From: Aminomonas paucivorans DSM 12260 | Lineage (GTDB): Bacteria > Synergistota > Synergistia > Synergistales > Synergistaceae | Reading direction: 5' to 3' | Length of the DNA stretch: 64,000 nucleotides | NCBI RefSeq assembly: GCF_000165795.1 | Contig: NZ_CM001022.1 | Location: 1,831,812-1,895,811 of the forward strand | Shown: positions 43,072 through 50,975 of the stretch, piece after piece | How positions within the stretch are numbered: the first letter of the stretch is position 1 | Layout: each line of letters starts with the position of its first letter | The notes under the pieces: generated by a model | Seen by the model: only the letters and a program-made list of their open reading frames with translations | What the model was told of the DNA's origin: nothing | Databases searched by the model: none | Program-made: the position numbers and the translations under genes

Positions 43072-45036
43072 TTGAGCGGACCCACCCTGCGGAACCTCGG
43101 CATCCTGGCCCACGTGGACGCGGGCAAGACCACCCTGACGGAACGACTGCTCCACGCCTCCGGGGCCCTTCGGATCCCCGGCAGCGTGGACGCGGGCACC
43201 GCCTGCACCGACGACCTGGAGGTGGAGCGCCGTCGGGGCATCTCCGTGCGCGCCTCCCTGGCCTCCTTCGAATGGAGGGGGCATCGGTTCAACCTGGTGG
43301 ATACCCCCGGGCACGGGGACTTCGCCGGGGAGGTGGAGCGCACCCTCTCCGTCCTGGACGGGGCGGTGCTGGTGGTTTCGGCGGCGGAAGGGGTGCAGGC
43401 CCAGACGGAGGTGCTCTGGGAGGCCCTCGCGGCCCTGGGGCTGCCCACCCTCTTCTTCCTGAACAAGGTGGATCGGGTGGGAGCGGACCTCCCCGGCGTC
43501 CTGGGACAGATCCGCCGCCTCCTCACCCCCCGCGCCGTGCCCCTGCAGACCCTGGCAGGAGCGGGAACGGACCGCCTCCTCCTGCGGGACCTCTCGGACC
43601 CAGGGGACCCGGAAGCGGCGGCGGGGCTTTTCGAGGCCCTGGCGGATCTGGACGAGGACCTGATGGAAGCCTACCTGGAGGGCAGGACCCTCCCGCCGGA
43701 GGAACTGCTGCGCCGGGCGGAGCCCCACGCCCGAAAGGGGCGCCTGTTCCCCCTCCTGTTCGGCGCCGCCCTGGACGGTCTGGGGGTGGAGCTCCTGCTG
43801 GACGGGCTCGTGCGGTTCCTTCCCCCCGCGGGGGGAGATCCGGAGGCCCCCACAAGCGCCCGGGCCTTCAAGGTGGTCCACGACCCCGCCCTGGGACGGG
43901 GAGTCTACGTGCGGGTCCACCGGGGAACCCTGCGCACCCGGGACGCCCTGCCCCTTCCCGGCCGGGAGGAGCCCGGCAAGGTCACCCGGATCCGGCGGGC
44001 CGGTGCAGGACGGTGGGAGGACGTGTCCTCCCTGGAGGCGGGGGATCTGGGGCTGGTCTTCGGCCTGGGAGAGGCCAGGGCCGGAGACGCCCTGGGAGAC
44101 CCGGAAGGCCTTCCGTGTGGGGTGCCCCTGGCGGAGCCCCTGTTCTCCGTCCGGGCCGTCCCCCCGACCCCCGAGGACGCCCCGAGACTCCTTGCGGCCC
44201 TTCGGGTGCTCTCCGACGAGGACCCCCACCTGGGGCTGGTGCTGGACCGGGAAAGGCAGGAGATGCACCTGCGCATCCTGGGCCCCCTGCAGGTGGAGAT
44301 CCTGACCGCCCTCCTGTCGGACCGGTTCGGTCTGGCCGCGACCTTCGAGAAACCCGCCACCCTCTACAAGGAAACCCTGCAGGAAGCCGCGGAAGGATAC
44401 GTGGAATACACCCTTCCCAAGCCCTGCTGGGCGGTGCTGCGCTTCCTGGTGGAACCGGGGGAACGGGGCTCCGGGGTGGTCTACCGTTCCCGGGTAAGCA
44501 CCGACGACGTGAAGCTCAAGTACCAGAGGGAGGTGGAGCGCACCCTCCCCGCAGCCCTGGAGCAGGGGCTCCTGGGCTGGGAGGTGACGGACCTGCGGAT
44601 CACCCTGCTGGAAGGGGAGGACCACGAGGTCCACTCCCGCCCCACGGATTTCGCCATCGCCACCCCCATGGGGATCTTCGACGCCCTCCAGAAAGGGGGC
44701 ACCAGGCTGCTGGAGCCGGTGCTTCGCTTTGCCCTGGCCGCCCCGGAGGAGGCGGCAGGGGCGGTGCTGGGAGACCTGCTGCGCATGCGGGGGACCTTCG
44801 ACGCCCCGCGGGTGGAGGAGGGGGTCTTCCGGGTGGAGGGAACCCTTCCGGCGGAACCCTGCGGGGACTACGCCGTCCGCCTGGGCTCCCTCACGGGAGG
44901 GCGGGGGCGCTTCTCCACCCGCTTCGCGGGCTACCGGGACTGCCCGGAGGAGATCCGGGCGGAGGCCCCCCGCCGCAGCGTGAGCCCCCTGGACCGGGCC
45001 CGGTACATCCTGGCCGCTCGGGGGGCCCTGGGCTGA
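43072..45036 (+). CDS. Ribosomal-protection/EF-G-like translational GTPase (TetM-type architecture)
   Basis: A 654-residue GTPase built like Tet(M)/Tet(O) ribosomal protection proteins and EF-G. G1 is AHVDAGKTT (13-21), G3 DTPGH (77-81) and G4 NKVD (131-134). Domain II to V motifs follow, including FEKPATLYKETLQE and VEYTLPKPCWAVLRF. In domain IV the loop that Tet(M) uses to displace tetracycline reads HEVHSRPTDF, without the SPVST segment, so drug resistance is uncertain. The start is TTG at 43072 with GAGGAGG upstream. Base composition is like its neighbours, so recent transfer is unlikely. Confidence 0.85.
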   Translation: MSGPTLRNLGILAHVDAGKTTLTERLLHASGALRIPGSVDAGTACTDDLEVERRRGISVRASLASFEWRGHRFNLVDTPGHGDFAGEVERTLSVLDGAVLVVSAAEGVQAQTEVLWEALAALGLPTLFFLNKVDRVGADLPGVLGQIRRLLTPRAVPLQTLAGAGTDRLLLRDLSDPGDPEAAAGLFEALADLDEDLMEAYLEGRTLPPEELLRRAEPHARKGRLFPLLFGAALDGLGVELLLDGLVRFLPPAGGDPEAPTSARAFKVVHDPALGRGVYVRVHRGTLRTRDALPLPGREEPGKVTRIRRAGAGRWEDVSSLEAGDLGLVFGLGEARAGDALGDPEGLPCGVPLAEPLFSVRAVPPTPEDAPRLLAALRVLSDEDPHLGLVLDRERQEMHLRILGPLQVEILTALLSDRFGLAATFEKPATLYKETLQEAAEGYVEYTLPKPCWAVLRFLVEPGERGSGVVYRSRVSTDDVKLKYQREVERTLPAALEQGLLGWEVTDLRITLLEGEDHEVHSRPTDFAIATPMGIFDALQKGGTRLLEPVLRFALAAPEEAAGAVLGDLLRMRGTFDAPRVEEGVFRVEGTLPAEPCGDYAVRLGSLTGGRGRFSTRFAGYRDCPEEIRAEAPRRSVSPLDRARYILAARGALG

Positions 45037-45039
45037 GCC

Positions 45040-45795
45040 CTACAGACGCACCCAGTAGGCGGAGCCGTCCCGGGTCCGATCCAGGAAGCCGTAGTCGATG
45101 AGGCAGCGCCGCAGCAGGACGTAGTCCGCGTGAAAGGCCGACAGGATCTCGTTCAGCTCCCGCTCGGCGTAGCGTCGCCCCGGCTCCAGCCCCTGCACCA
45201 GGTGACGCAGCAGGGCCACCCGCTCCTTCGCCTTCAGGGGAAACCGGACCAGCGCCCCGTCCTCCCCCAGGTACTTGCGCAGGATCCGGGCGTACTCCTC
45301 CTCCGTCACGGCGTAGCGCTCGTCCACCTCCCGGGAGTGGGCAGGGTACTCCACGAACCGATCTCCCTCCGCACGCCCCTCCTCCAGCACCCACATCAGC
45401 GCCAGAAACGCCTTGGCCTGCCGGGCCCGCTCCTTCAACCGAAACCGATGGTTCCGCACGGTGGAACGGCTCAGGGAGAGGCGCGCCGCCAGGGCCCCGT
45501 CGTCCAACCCTTCCAGAAACCCCTCCACCACCTTCCCCTGGGCCTCCGAAAGCCCTCCCCACTCCCGCTCCAGATCCACCAACCACCGCCCCAACGGGCC
45601 GTGCTCCTCCCGGACGTGAAGCCGTGCCGCCGCACCGGCCTCCCAGAACCGCCCTTCTCGGGGAAAGACCTCCCCTTCGGCGAAGGATCGCCCGCAGACC
45701 AGACACACCCAACACCGCCTCTGCCCGTCAAAGAGAACCCCTTTTGCCAGTTCCTCCACCGAAGCCCGCTCAAAGGCCTCCGTCGCCACGTGCAT
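45040..45795 (-). CDS. Zinc-finger/HTH regulator with DUF2087 domain
   Basis: A 251-residue protein. Cys31, Cys34, His60 and His65 (CLVCGRSF, then LHVREEHG) form a possible zinc finger. Residues 79-125 resemble a LuxR-type helix-turn-helix (LSEAQGKVVEGFL, then LSLSRSTVRNHRFRLK). The C-terminus (about 178-250, ending in IDYGFLDRTRDGSAYWV) matches DUF2087, a domain found in transcription regulators. I infer a DNA-binding regulator. The ATG at 45795 was chosen over a longer frame for its GAGGGAACAAGG. It lies 40 bp after the gene at 45836 and may be co-transcribed with it. Confidence 0.75.
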   Translation of the reverse strand: MHVATEAFERASVEELAKGVLFDGQRRCWVCLVCGRSFAEGEVFPREGRFWEAGAAARLHVREEHGPLGRWLVDLEREWGGLSEAQGKVVEGFLEGLDDGALAARLSLSRSTVRNHRFRLKERARQAKAFLALMWVLEEGRAEGDRFVEYPAHSREVDERYAVTEEEYARILRKYLGEDGALVRFPLKAKERVALLRHLVQGLEPGRRYAERELNEILSAFHADYVLLRRCLIDYGFLDRTRDGSAYWVRL

Positions 45796-45835
45796 CCTTG
45801 TTCCCTCGCTTTCTCCACGTCTCTCCCCGCCTTGA

Positions 45836-46873
45836 TCAGACGGGGGTTCCCCGGCCCGCCACGCCCAAGAGCAGGCTGTGGATGGTGGGACCGTCCAGGA
45901 TCCTGCGAATCTCCCAGCCACTGCGGACCGCCAAGGGGACAAAACCTGCCACCCCTCTGCATCGGATCGCCAGACGGCTGTTGCGCCCCATGACCCGGGT
46001 GACCTCGTTGTCCCGCAGCACCGACCCCGTCAGGAAGAACCCCGGCCCCGCGATTTCCCCCAGCACCTCCAGGTTCGAGAGGATTTCCTCGTCCGACCCG
46101 TATTCGAAGAGCCCCCCCTCGGAGGAACCGGCCCAAGGAGTTCCCTCTCTGTCCCGGATGCGCCGCAGATCCGACGGGTTCGTCCAGTCGTAGGGGACCC
46201 TCCGGACCTCCAGGTCCATCCCCTCCAGGGGCCCTCCGGGGCCTCGAAGGGCCTCCGCCGCCCGGCTGCCGAACCGGGGACCCGCCTCGTCGGAATCAAG
46301 GAGAAGCACCCGTACCCCCCGGCCTGCCAGCAGCTCCGGTCGCTCCTTCCGGATCCGGATCAGGGCGTTGAGGCTGTCCATGCCGGTTCCCCCGGCGATG
46401 TTCCAGAGGAGGACCGGCCCCGTCCTGCCCGTCTCCAGAAGGCCCCCCAGAGCCTCCGCTACCAGGCAGGCCTGATCCCGCAGACGCAGACGTACCCCAA
46501 AGGGGGGCAGCTCGTCCGCCACCTTGCGGTCCAGGGCGGAGGCGTACCCTTTCCCCAGAGGACGCGGCCCCAGCTTCATCAGATAGGTGTTCATGCCGCT
46601 CAGGAGGGAGCCCTCCGTCCCCGTCCCCGCCCGAGCCAGGAGGGAACGCCGCTGGAAAAACCACGAAAGCCCCCGACGCACCGGGGAGGGAAGCCGCTCC
46701 CAGCGCCGCATCCCCTCCAGGTAGGCCACCTCCCGACGCCGAAGTTCCTCTTCCCCGGGATCCAGAAGAAAGGCCCAGTGGGTCACGTCCGGTACCGGCA
46801 GCTCCACCCCGTCGTCCGAAAAGGCGTAGCAGACGCCGGGGATCTTGCGCTTCTCTTCGACTCTCTTCTTCAT
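45836..46873 (-). CDS. Unknown protein, possible methyltransferase-like
   Basis: A 345-residue soluble protein. The only motif I recognise is LLWNIAGGTGMDSLNALI (about 156-172), which resembles the glycine-rich SAM-binding motif I, followed by VLLLDSDEAG as a possible motif II. Other methyltransferase motifs are not clear, so the call is tentative. The ATG at 46873 follows GGAGGGAC. It is preceded by a promoter (TTGACA/TATGAT) with a palindrome at the start site, and followed by the zinc-finger regulator, which may control it. Confidence 0.6.
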   Translation of the reverse strand: MKKRVEEKRKIPGVCYAFSDDGVELPVPDVTHWAFLLDPGEEELRRREVAYLEGMRRWERLPSPVRRGLSWFFQRRSLLARAGTGTEGSLLSGMNTYLMKLGPRPLGKGYASALDRKVADELPPFGVRLRLRDQACLVAEALGGLLETGRTGPVLLWNIAGGTGMDSLNALIRIRKERPELLAGRGVRVLLLDSDEAGPRFGSRAAEALRGPGGPLEGMDLEVRRVPYDWTNPSDLRRIRDREGTPWAGSSEGGLFEYGSDEEILSNLEVLGEIAGPGFFLTGSVLRDNEVTRVMGRNSRLAIRCRGVAGFVPLAVRSGWEIRRILDGPTIHSLLLGVAGRGTPV

Positions 46874-46942
46874 CGAATTGTCCCTCCGATGCGCACCCCC
46901 GGCCACCCCATGGGGGCATATATACAAACAAAAAGAAATAAC

Positions 46943-46988
46943 GTTTGCTATAACGCAAACATCATAGCCATATTCACCAAGCTGTCAA
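46943..46988 (-). promoter_or_regulatory. Promoter and palindromic operator of the 46873 gene
   Basis: On the minus strand TTGACA (plus 46983-46988) and TATGAT (plus 46961-46966) are 16 bases apart. Directly after the -10 box, GTTTGC (46943-46948) and GCAAAC (46955-46960) form a 6-6-6 palindrome at the transcription start. The region is markedly AT-rich compared with the rest of the window. Confidence 0.7.
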
Positions 46989-47078
46989 CCCCACCCTGCA
47001 GGGAGCCCCGAGGGGGCTCGCCCCCGCAAGGGACGAGGTTCTCCCCCTCCGGGCCGTCCCTGCCGATGCTCAAGACAC

Positions 47079-47114
47079 GACGAGGCCCCGGACCTTCGGG
47101 TCCGGGGCCTCGTC
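47079..47114 (-). terminator. Strong hairpin terminator after the cyclodeaminase-like gene
   Basis: GACGAGGCCCCGGACC (47079-47094) and GGTCCGGGGCCTCGTC (47099-47114) form a perfect 16-bp stem closed by a TTCG tetraloop (minus-strand CGAA). It begins 16 bp after the stop codon at 47130. Confidence 0.75.
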
Positions 47115-47129
47115 CCCACGAGAAACGGA

Positions 47130-48104
47130 CTAGAGTTCCAGGGTCTTCCCCACACCCCGCTCCCGGGCGCGGCGGTAGAGAAGGCTTCCCACCAGGGCAT
47201 CGTCCAGGGCGATACCCATCAGCACCGCCCCCCGACGCCCCTCCCGCGCCGGAGGGGTCTTCCCCGCGCAGAGATCCCCCATGTCTCCGTAGATCCCCTC
47301 CGCCCCGGGGTATCCCCGGAAGTAGACCCCGTGTTCCTGGGTCCACAGGTACTGCTCCCGATCATCGCAGACGAAGAGCCCCGCCATGACGTCTTCGCAA
47401 TAGGCCGCGTCGTAATCCACCGAAATGGCCAGAGCATCGGGTTTCAGCCAAGCGGCAGGGATGAAGCGTTTGGGATCCGTCACGATGGGCACGCAGGTCA
47501 CCGTCACGTCCGCCTCCCGCACCGCCGCTTCCGCCTCCAGACAGGGCACCAGTTCCACCCCCGGAAGCAGCGGCTCCTGGTCCGCCACGAAGCGGCCCGT
47601 CTGGGAAGGAAACAGATCGTAGACCTGCACCCGACGCAGGTTCGGCAGGGCCTCCCGCAGGGCAAGCAGGCTGGTTCGGGCCTGCACCCCCAGCCCCACC
47701 ATCCCCGCCACCTCCGCCCCCGGGGCGGCCAGATGTCGGGCACACACCCCCGTGGCAGCCCCCGTCCGCAGCGCCGTGAGCCAGGAGGCATCCATCACCG
47801 ACAGGGGAAACCCCGTCTCGCAGTCGTTCAGGCAGTAGATTCCGGTAATGTAGGGTAGCCCCTTGGCCTGGTTCGGAGGATAGCCTCCCACCCACTTCAG
47901 CCCCGAGACGTCCACCTCCCCGGAAACGAAGCAGGGCATGGCATGGAGAAAGCAGTCGGGGCGGGTGTGCACCCCGATCTTGGCGGGCATCTCCACCTTC
48001 CCCTGCCCTTTCAGCCGGAACCCCCGCTCCACCTCCGCCATGGCCTCCACCATGGTGACCCCCAGAGACGCCACGTCTCCCCGGGACAGCCACAACACCT
48101 CCAT
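47130..48104 (-). CDS. Ornithine cyclodeaminase/mu-crystallin family protein
   Basis: A 324-residue NAD(P)-binding protein of the OCD/mu-crystallin family. The substrate side has KIGVHTRPDC and LPYITGIYCLND, then the conserved DASWLTALRTGAATGVCARHLA. The nucleotide fold has VGLGVQARTSLLALREAL. Members include ornithine cyclodeaminases and imine reductases; the substrate here cannot be fixed. The ATG at 48104 follows GGGAGGTGG. It ends at a strong hairpin. Confidence 0.86.
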   Translation of the reverse strand: MEVLWLSRGDVASLGVTMVEAMAEVERGFRLKGQGKVEMPAKIGVHTRPDCFLHAMPCFVSGEVDVSGLKWVGGYPPNQAKGLPYITGIYCLNDCETGFPLSVMDASWLTALRTGAATGVCARHLAAPGAEVAGMVGLGVQARTSLLALREALPNLRRVQVYDLFPSQTGRFVADQEPLLPGVELVPCLEAEAAVREADVTVTCVPIVTDPKRFIPAAWLKPDALAISVDYDAAYCEDVMAGLFVCDDREQYLWTQEHGVYFRGYPGAEGIYGDMGDLCAGKTPPAREGRRGAVLMGIALDDALVGSLLYRRARERGVGKTLEL

Positions 48105-48262
48105 GCCTCCACCTCCCTTTCGGATCCCGTTGCCCCGCGGCTCCCCCGAAACCACGGGAGAACTCTCGGAACCCCAGGCGCAAATCGACCTTCATTCTAA
48201 AGCATCGTCTCTCCATGCAGAAGAAGGGATGACGCGCCCGCTTATGTCCCGGCCCACGAAAA

Positions 48263-48292
48263 AACCCCCTCCCGCGAGGGAAGGGGGCGGTT
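48263..48292 (-). terminator. Hairpin after the DJ-1/PfpI gene
   Basis: ACCCCCTCCC and GGGAAGGGGG flank a short GCGA loop, followed on the minus strand by TTTTTT. It lies 20 bp after the stop at 48312. Confidence 0.65.
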
Positions 48293-48311
48293 TGCCTCTT
48301 CCATTTGCCCT

Positions 48312-48959
48312 TCAGCGTTCCGCCCCGCTCGGGGCCCCCTTTTCCAGCGCACTGCCAAGGGCGGCAAAGAACTCCGGGCGCCCGGTCTTGAAGAGGCCGA
48401 ACCAGGCCTCCGCCACCGGCGGGGTGAACAGGTCCAGCCGCCGGAAGATGTGCAGAGCGAAGTCCACCGGTGAAACTCCGGGGGCGGTGATCACGTCCCC
48501 GTCGGTCACCGCGGGGGCCTCCTCGTAGAGGTCCCCGCCCCGGTAGCCCGTGGCGGCCAGGTATTCCCGGGCGTTGCTGGTATGCCGCCTCCGGTCCAGC
48601 AGCCCCGCCCGAGCCAGCCCGTAGGTGGCCCCGCAGATCCCCGCCACCGGGACTCCCGCCTCCAGGAACCGGGCGGCCAGGTCCAGGGCTTCCCCGTTGC
48701 CTCCCCGTTCCCAGGCCATGCCCCCGGGGAGGACCAGCATTCCCGCCTCAGCGGGGTCCGTCTCCTCCAGGGATCCCTCCGGCAGGACCCGCAACCCTCC
48801 CATGGTGGTCACGGGACGCCCCCCCGCCGACACGACCCGGACCCGCCAGGCCCCGGGACGTTTCTGGAAATCCGGCACCTGGATCCCCGGGGTGACGTAA
48901 CCGATCTCCCAGTCCGAAAGCCCGTCGAAAACGAACAGAATCACCTCTCGGGTCTCCAC
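48312..48959 (-). CDS. DJ-1/PfpI family protein
   Basis: A 215-residue protein with the class I amidotransferase-like fold. The N-terminus REVILFVFDGLSDWEIGYV and the nucleophile elbow AGICGATYGLARAG, with the expected Cys, are typical of the DJ-1/PfpI family (chaperone, deglycase or protease-like). The start is GTG at 48959. It is followed by a terminator and stands alone or with the small ORF upstream. Function is not more precisely known. Confidence 0.85.
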   Translation of the reverse strand: METREVILFVFDGLSDWEIGYVTPGIQVPDFQKRPGAWRVRVVSAGGRPVTTMGGLRVLPEGSLEETDPAEAGMLVLPGGMAWERGGNGEALDLAARFLEAGVPVAGICGATYGLARAGLLDRRRHTSNAREYLAATGYRGGDLYEEAPAVTDGDVITAPGVSPVDFALHIFRRLDLFTPPVAEAWFGLFKTGRPEFFAALGSALEKGAPSGAER

Positions 48960-48992
48960 GTCCTTCCCCCTTCCCCGCCTCTGCGGCGACCT

Positions 48993-49193
48993 TTACCCCT
49001 CCGTTCGCTCCGCTCCCCGAACGGAAGGAGCGAGGAGGGCCTCGATGCACCCCATGGCTTCCAGAAGCGCTGCCCGTTCCTCTTCCGCCAAGGGTTCCAG
49101 AAGATCCGCCGCCTGCTGCCGGGCCTGACACCTTTCCTCGGACAGAGCGAGCAGAGGACACCACGAGGACAGGCTATCCCAGGCCATGCTCAT
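48993..49193 (-). CDS. Small putative protein
   Basis: A 66-residue ORF starting MSMAWDSLSSWC and containing a helical, Glu/Ala-rich centre (LLEPLAEEERAALLEAMG). It has two possible ATG starts (49193 and 49187) and no clear ribosome site. Codon choice looks coding. It lies 33 bp upstream of the DJ-1/PfpI gene on the same strand. I do not recognise it and it may be non-functional. Confidence 0.4.
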   Translation of the reverse strand: MSMAWDSLSSWCPLLALSEERCQARQQAADLLEPLAEEERAALLEAMGCIEALLAPSVRGAERTEG

Positions 49194-49303
49194 GGACAAA
49201 CCGGTTCGATCCAAGCGACAGAAGCGGAGACCCCCTCCCGGAGGGGCCCCGCACACAAACCGCGGTGGAGGCCCCGGCTTGTCCGACCCCTCCGTCGCGT
49301 TCC

Positions 49304-49603
49304 CTACTCCATGTCCTGGTAGCTGTCGAAGCTCTCGTAGACCCTTTCGTGGGTCTTGCCGCCCTTTTCCAGCACCAGCTCCAGGTACCGGCCGTTCCAG
49401 GCGGCCCTCACGATCCGCTCGGGCTGGACGGTGATGGTCCGGGATTGGGTGGCGGACCCCTCCTTGAAGACCAGAAGGTGGTGGGGGTCCTGGATCTTCA
49501 GGGCTCCGTTCTCGTAGGCCCCGAAACGGGAGGCGAAACAGGGCCCGGCCAGAAAGACCACAAGCAGAATCGCGACTCCCCAGACCTTGACCTTCGAAAT
49601 CAT
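49304..49603 (-). CDS. Small exported protein
   Basis: A 99-residue protein. Residues 1-25 form a signal peptide (KVKVWGVAILLVVFLAGPCFA) with a likely cleavage after CFA. The mature part is soluble and beta-rich (HHLLVFKEG, then TITVQPERI). I do not recognise the family. The ATG at 49603 has AAAGGCGGGG upstream. Confidence 0.65.
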   Translation of the reverse strand: MISKVKVWGVAILLVVFLAGPCFASRFGAYENGALKIQDPHHLLVFKEGSATQSRTITVQPERIVRAAWNGRYLELVLEKGGKTHERVYESFDSYQDME

Positions 49604-49768
49604 GATACCCCGCCTTTCTCTCCGTCTCGCCCCGGGAATCGACCCGGGAGCACCAGGGGCGGGGGCCGTCCCTCTCCGGCCCCGCACCTTGGAATCCGAC
49701 CGTTCCCCACGACCCGGCCCGTCCTGCCCCCGTCGAGGGCTCGGCTCTCCTGCAGGGGACCCCGTTGC

Positions 49769-50512
49769 TTATTCCCGTTCCCTCCGTGAGGGTCCGTAGC
49801 GGACCAGCGCCACCCCGAAAACCCCCACACCCAGAAGACCGAACAACCACTGGGGATCGGGGTACAGGAGGACCGCAAGGCGCAGCCCGCTGCCCCAGAG
49901 AAACAGCATCGTTCCGGTCCAGAAGAGGATGCTCCACTCCACCAGCCGATCCCCTCGGGCAAACAGGCGATCCAACCGGGGCACCACTTCCCCGAAGAGG
50001 ACCCGCAACCCATAGAGGATCGCCGCCGATCCTCCCAGGAAAAGGATCCAGGGAGAGAGTCCCGTCCCCCGGTTGAAGTTCCCCATGTCCCCAAAGGGCA
50101 GGAAGGACCCCATGACGATGTAGGAGATCAGCTCCATGAAGTTGGCCACCACGAACCAGAAGAGCCAGTGGAACCCCCACTTTCCTCGGGGGATCCCCCG
50201 GCGCATCCCGCAAAGCCCCAGGGTCACGATGGCGGCGTGCAACACCAGGGGGCTGACGCCGACGATCGCCGCCCCATGCCCGTGCCCGGAGGCAAAGAGG
50301 GACGCATAGGCGACCCCTTCGTCCCACCCTCGGAGGGTCAGGGGATTCCCCCAACGGATGCCCCAGGGAGTGGGCATGTATCCCAGCAACCAAGCCACGG
50401 TGCTGTGGGTAAACTCGTGCATCACCACCAACACCGACTGCAGGACCGCAAAGGTCAGCAACACCAGACACCCGTACTCCGTGGACCTCCAAACGCTGCG
50501 GGACGACACCAT
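49769..50512 (-). CDS. Membrane protein with HEFTH metalloprotease-type motif
   Basis: A 247-residue membrane protein with about seven hydrophobic segments. HEFTH at residues 32-36, at the end of a helix, is an HExxH motif like that of membrane-embedded zinc proteases (M50-like). A second typical motif (NxxPxxxxDG or similar) is not clear, so activity is unproven. I chose the ATG at 50512 because a G-rich site lies upstream; an in-frame ATG at 50578 would add 22 residues. A tRNA gene lies on the same strand upstream, and its function is unrelated. Confidence 0.6.
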   Translation of the reverse strand: MVSSRSVWRSTEYGCLVLLTFAVLQSVLVVMHEFTHSTVAWLLGYMPTPWGIRWGNPLTLRGWDEGVAYASLFASGHGHGAAIVGVSPLVLHAAIVTLGLCGMRRGIPRGKWGFHWLFWFVVANFMELISYIVMGSFLPFGDMGNFNRGTGLSPWILFLGGSAAILYGLRVLFGEVVPRLDRLFARGDRLVEWSILFWTGTMLFLWGSGLRLAVLLYPDPQWLFGLLGVGVFGVALVRYGPSRRERE

Positions 50513-50686
50513 GCGTGTACCCCCCTGGGGGTTTTCTGCGTCCTCCTGGGGCCGACGAAAACCCCGAATCACTCCCATGGCGTGCCAGGAAACCATGGTA
50601 CCATCAGAGGGGGAGCGATGGATTCCCCGGAGAGGACAGACCGAACGGGTGTTCCCGTTTTCGGCCCCGAGGGCTTTCCCGCGACG

Positions 50687-50721
50687 AAGGGCCCCCCGGA
50701 GAGAAGCTCCGGAGGGCCCTT
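50687..50721 (-). terminator. Hairpin after tRNA-Leu
   Basis: AAGGGCCCCCCGGAG (50687-50701) and CTCCGGAGGGCCCTT (50707-50721) form a stem with one mismatch, 14 bases after the tRNA 3' end on the minus strand. The following bases are not U-rich, so termination efficiency is uncertain. Confidence 0.5.
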
Positions 50722-50735
50722 GTTGGAGGTTCACA

Positions 50736-50822
50736 TGGTGCCGGAGGGGGGACTCGAACCCCCACGAGGGGTAACCTCGGCGGATTTTGAGTCCGCTGCG
50801 TCTACCATTCCGCCACCCCGGC
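50736..50822 (-). tRNA. tRNA-Leu (anticodon CAA)
   Basis: An 87-base class II tRNA with the CCA end encoded. The acceptor arms are GCCGGGG and CTCCGGC, the anticodon loop reads ACTCAAAAT with anticodon CAA, and a long variable arm (GAGGTTACCCCTC) precedes GTTCGAGTC. It reads the UUG leucine codon. Confidence 0.95.
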
Positions 50823-50911
50823 TTCGCGTGCCTATTGATACCACGGGGGCAGCGGATTTGTCCAGATCGTCCGCCCCACCCAGGACCGCCCCTTTCTTCC
50901 CTCCGGGTTCG

Positions 50912-50939
50912 TTGACTTTTCCGCATCCTCCCGTACCCT
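50912..50939 (+). promoter_or_regulatory. Probable promoter of the cobalamin genes
   Basis: TTGACT (50912-50917) and TACCCT (50934-50939) are 16 bases apart, 36 bases before the cbiB ATG. The leader is far too short for a cobalamin riboswitch. Confidence 0.5.
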
Positions 50940-50975
50940 TGTGGCGGGAACCCCCAACTTCAAGGAGGCGACGTC

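Noticed and set aside
50736-50822. tRNA-Leu as an integration site
   Set aside because: No integrase gene or direct repeat of the tRNA end was seen nearby.
50823-50975. Cobalamin riboswitch before cbiB
   Set aside because: The gap is about 150 bp with a promoter close to the gene, too short for the aptamer, and no B12-box-like sequence was seen.
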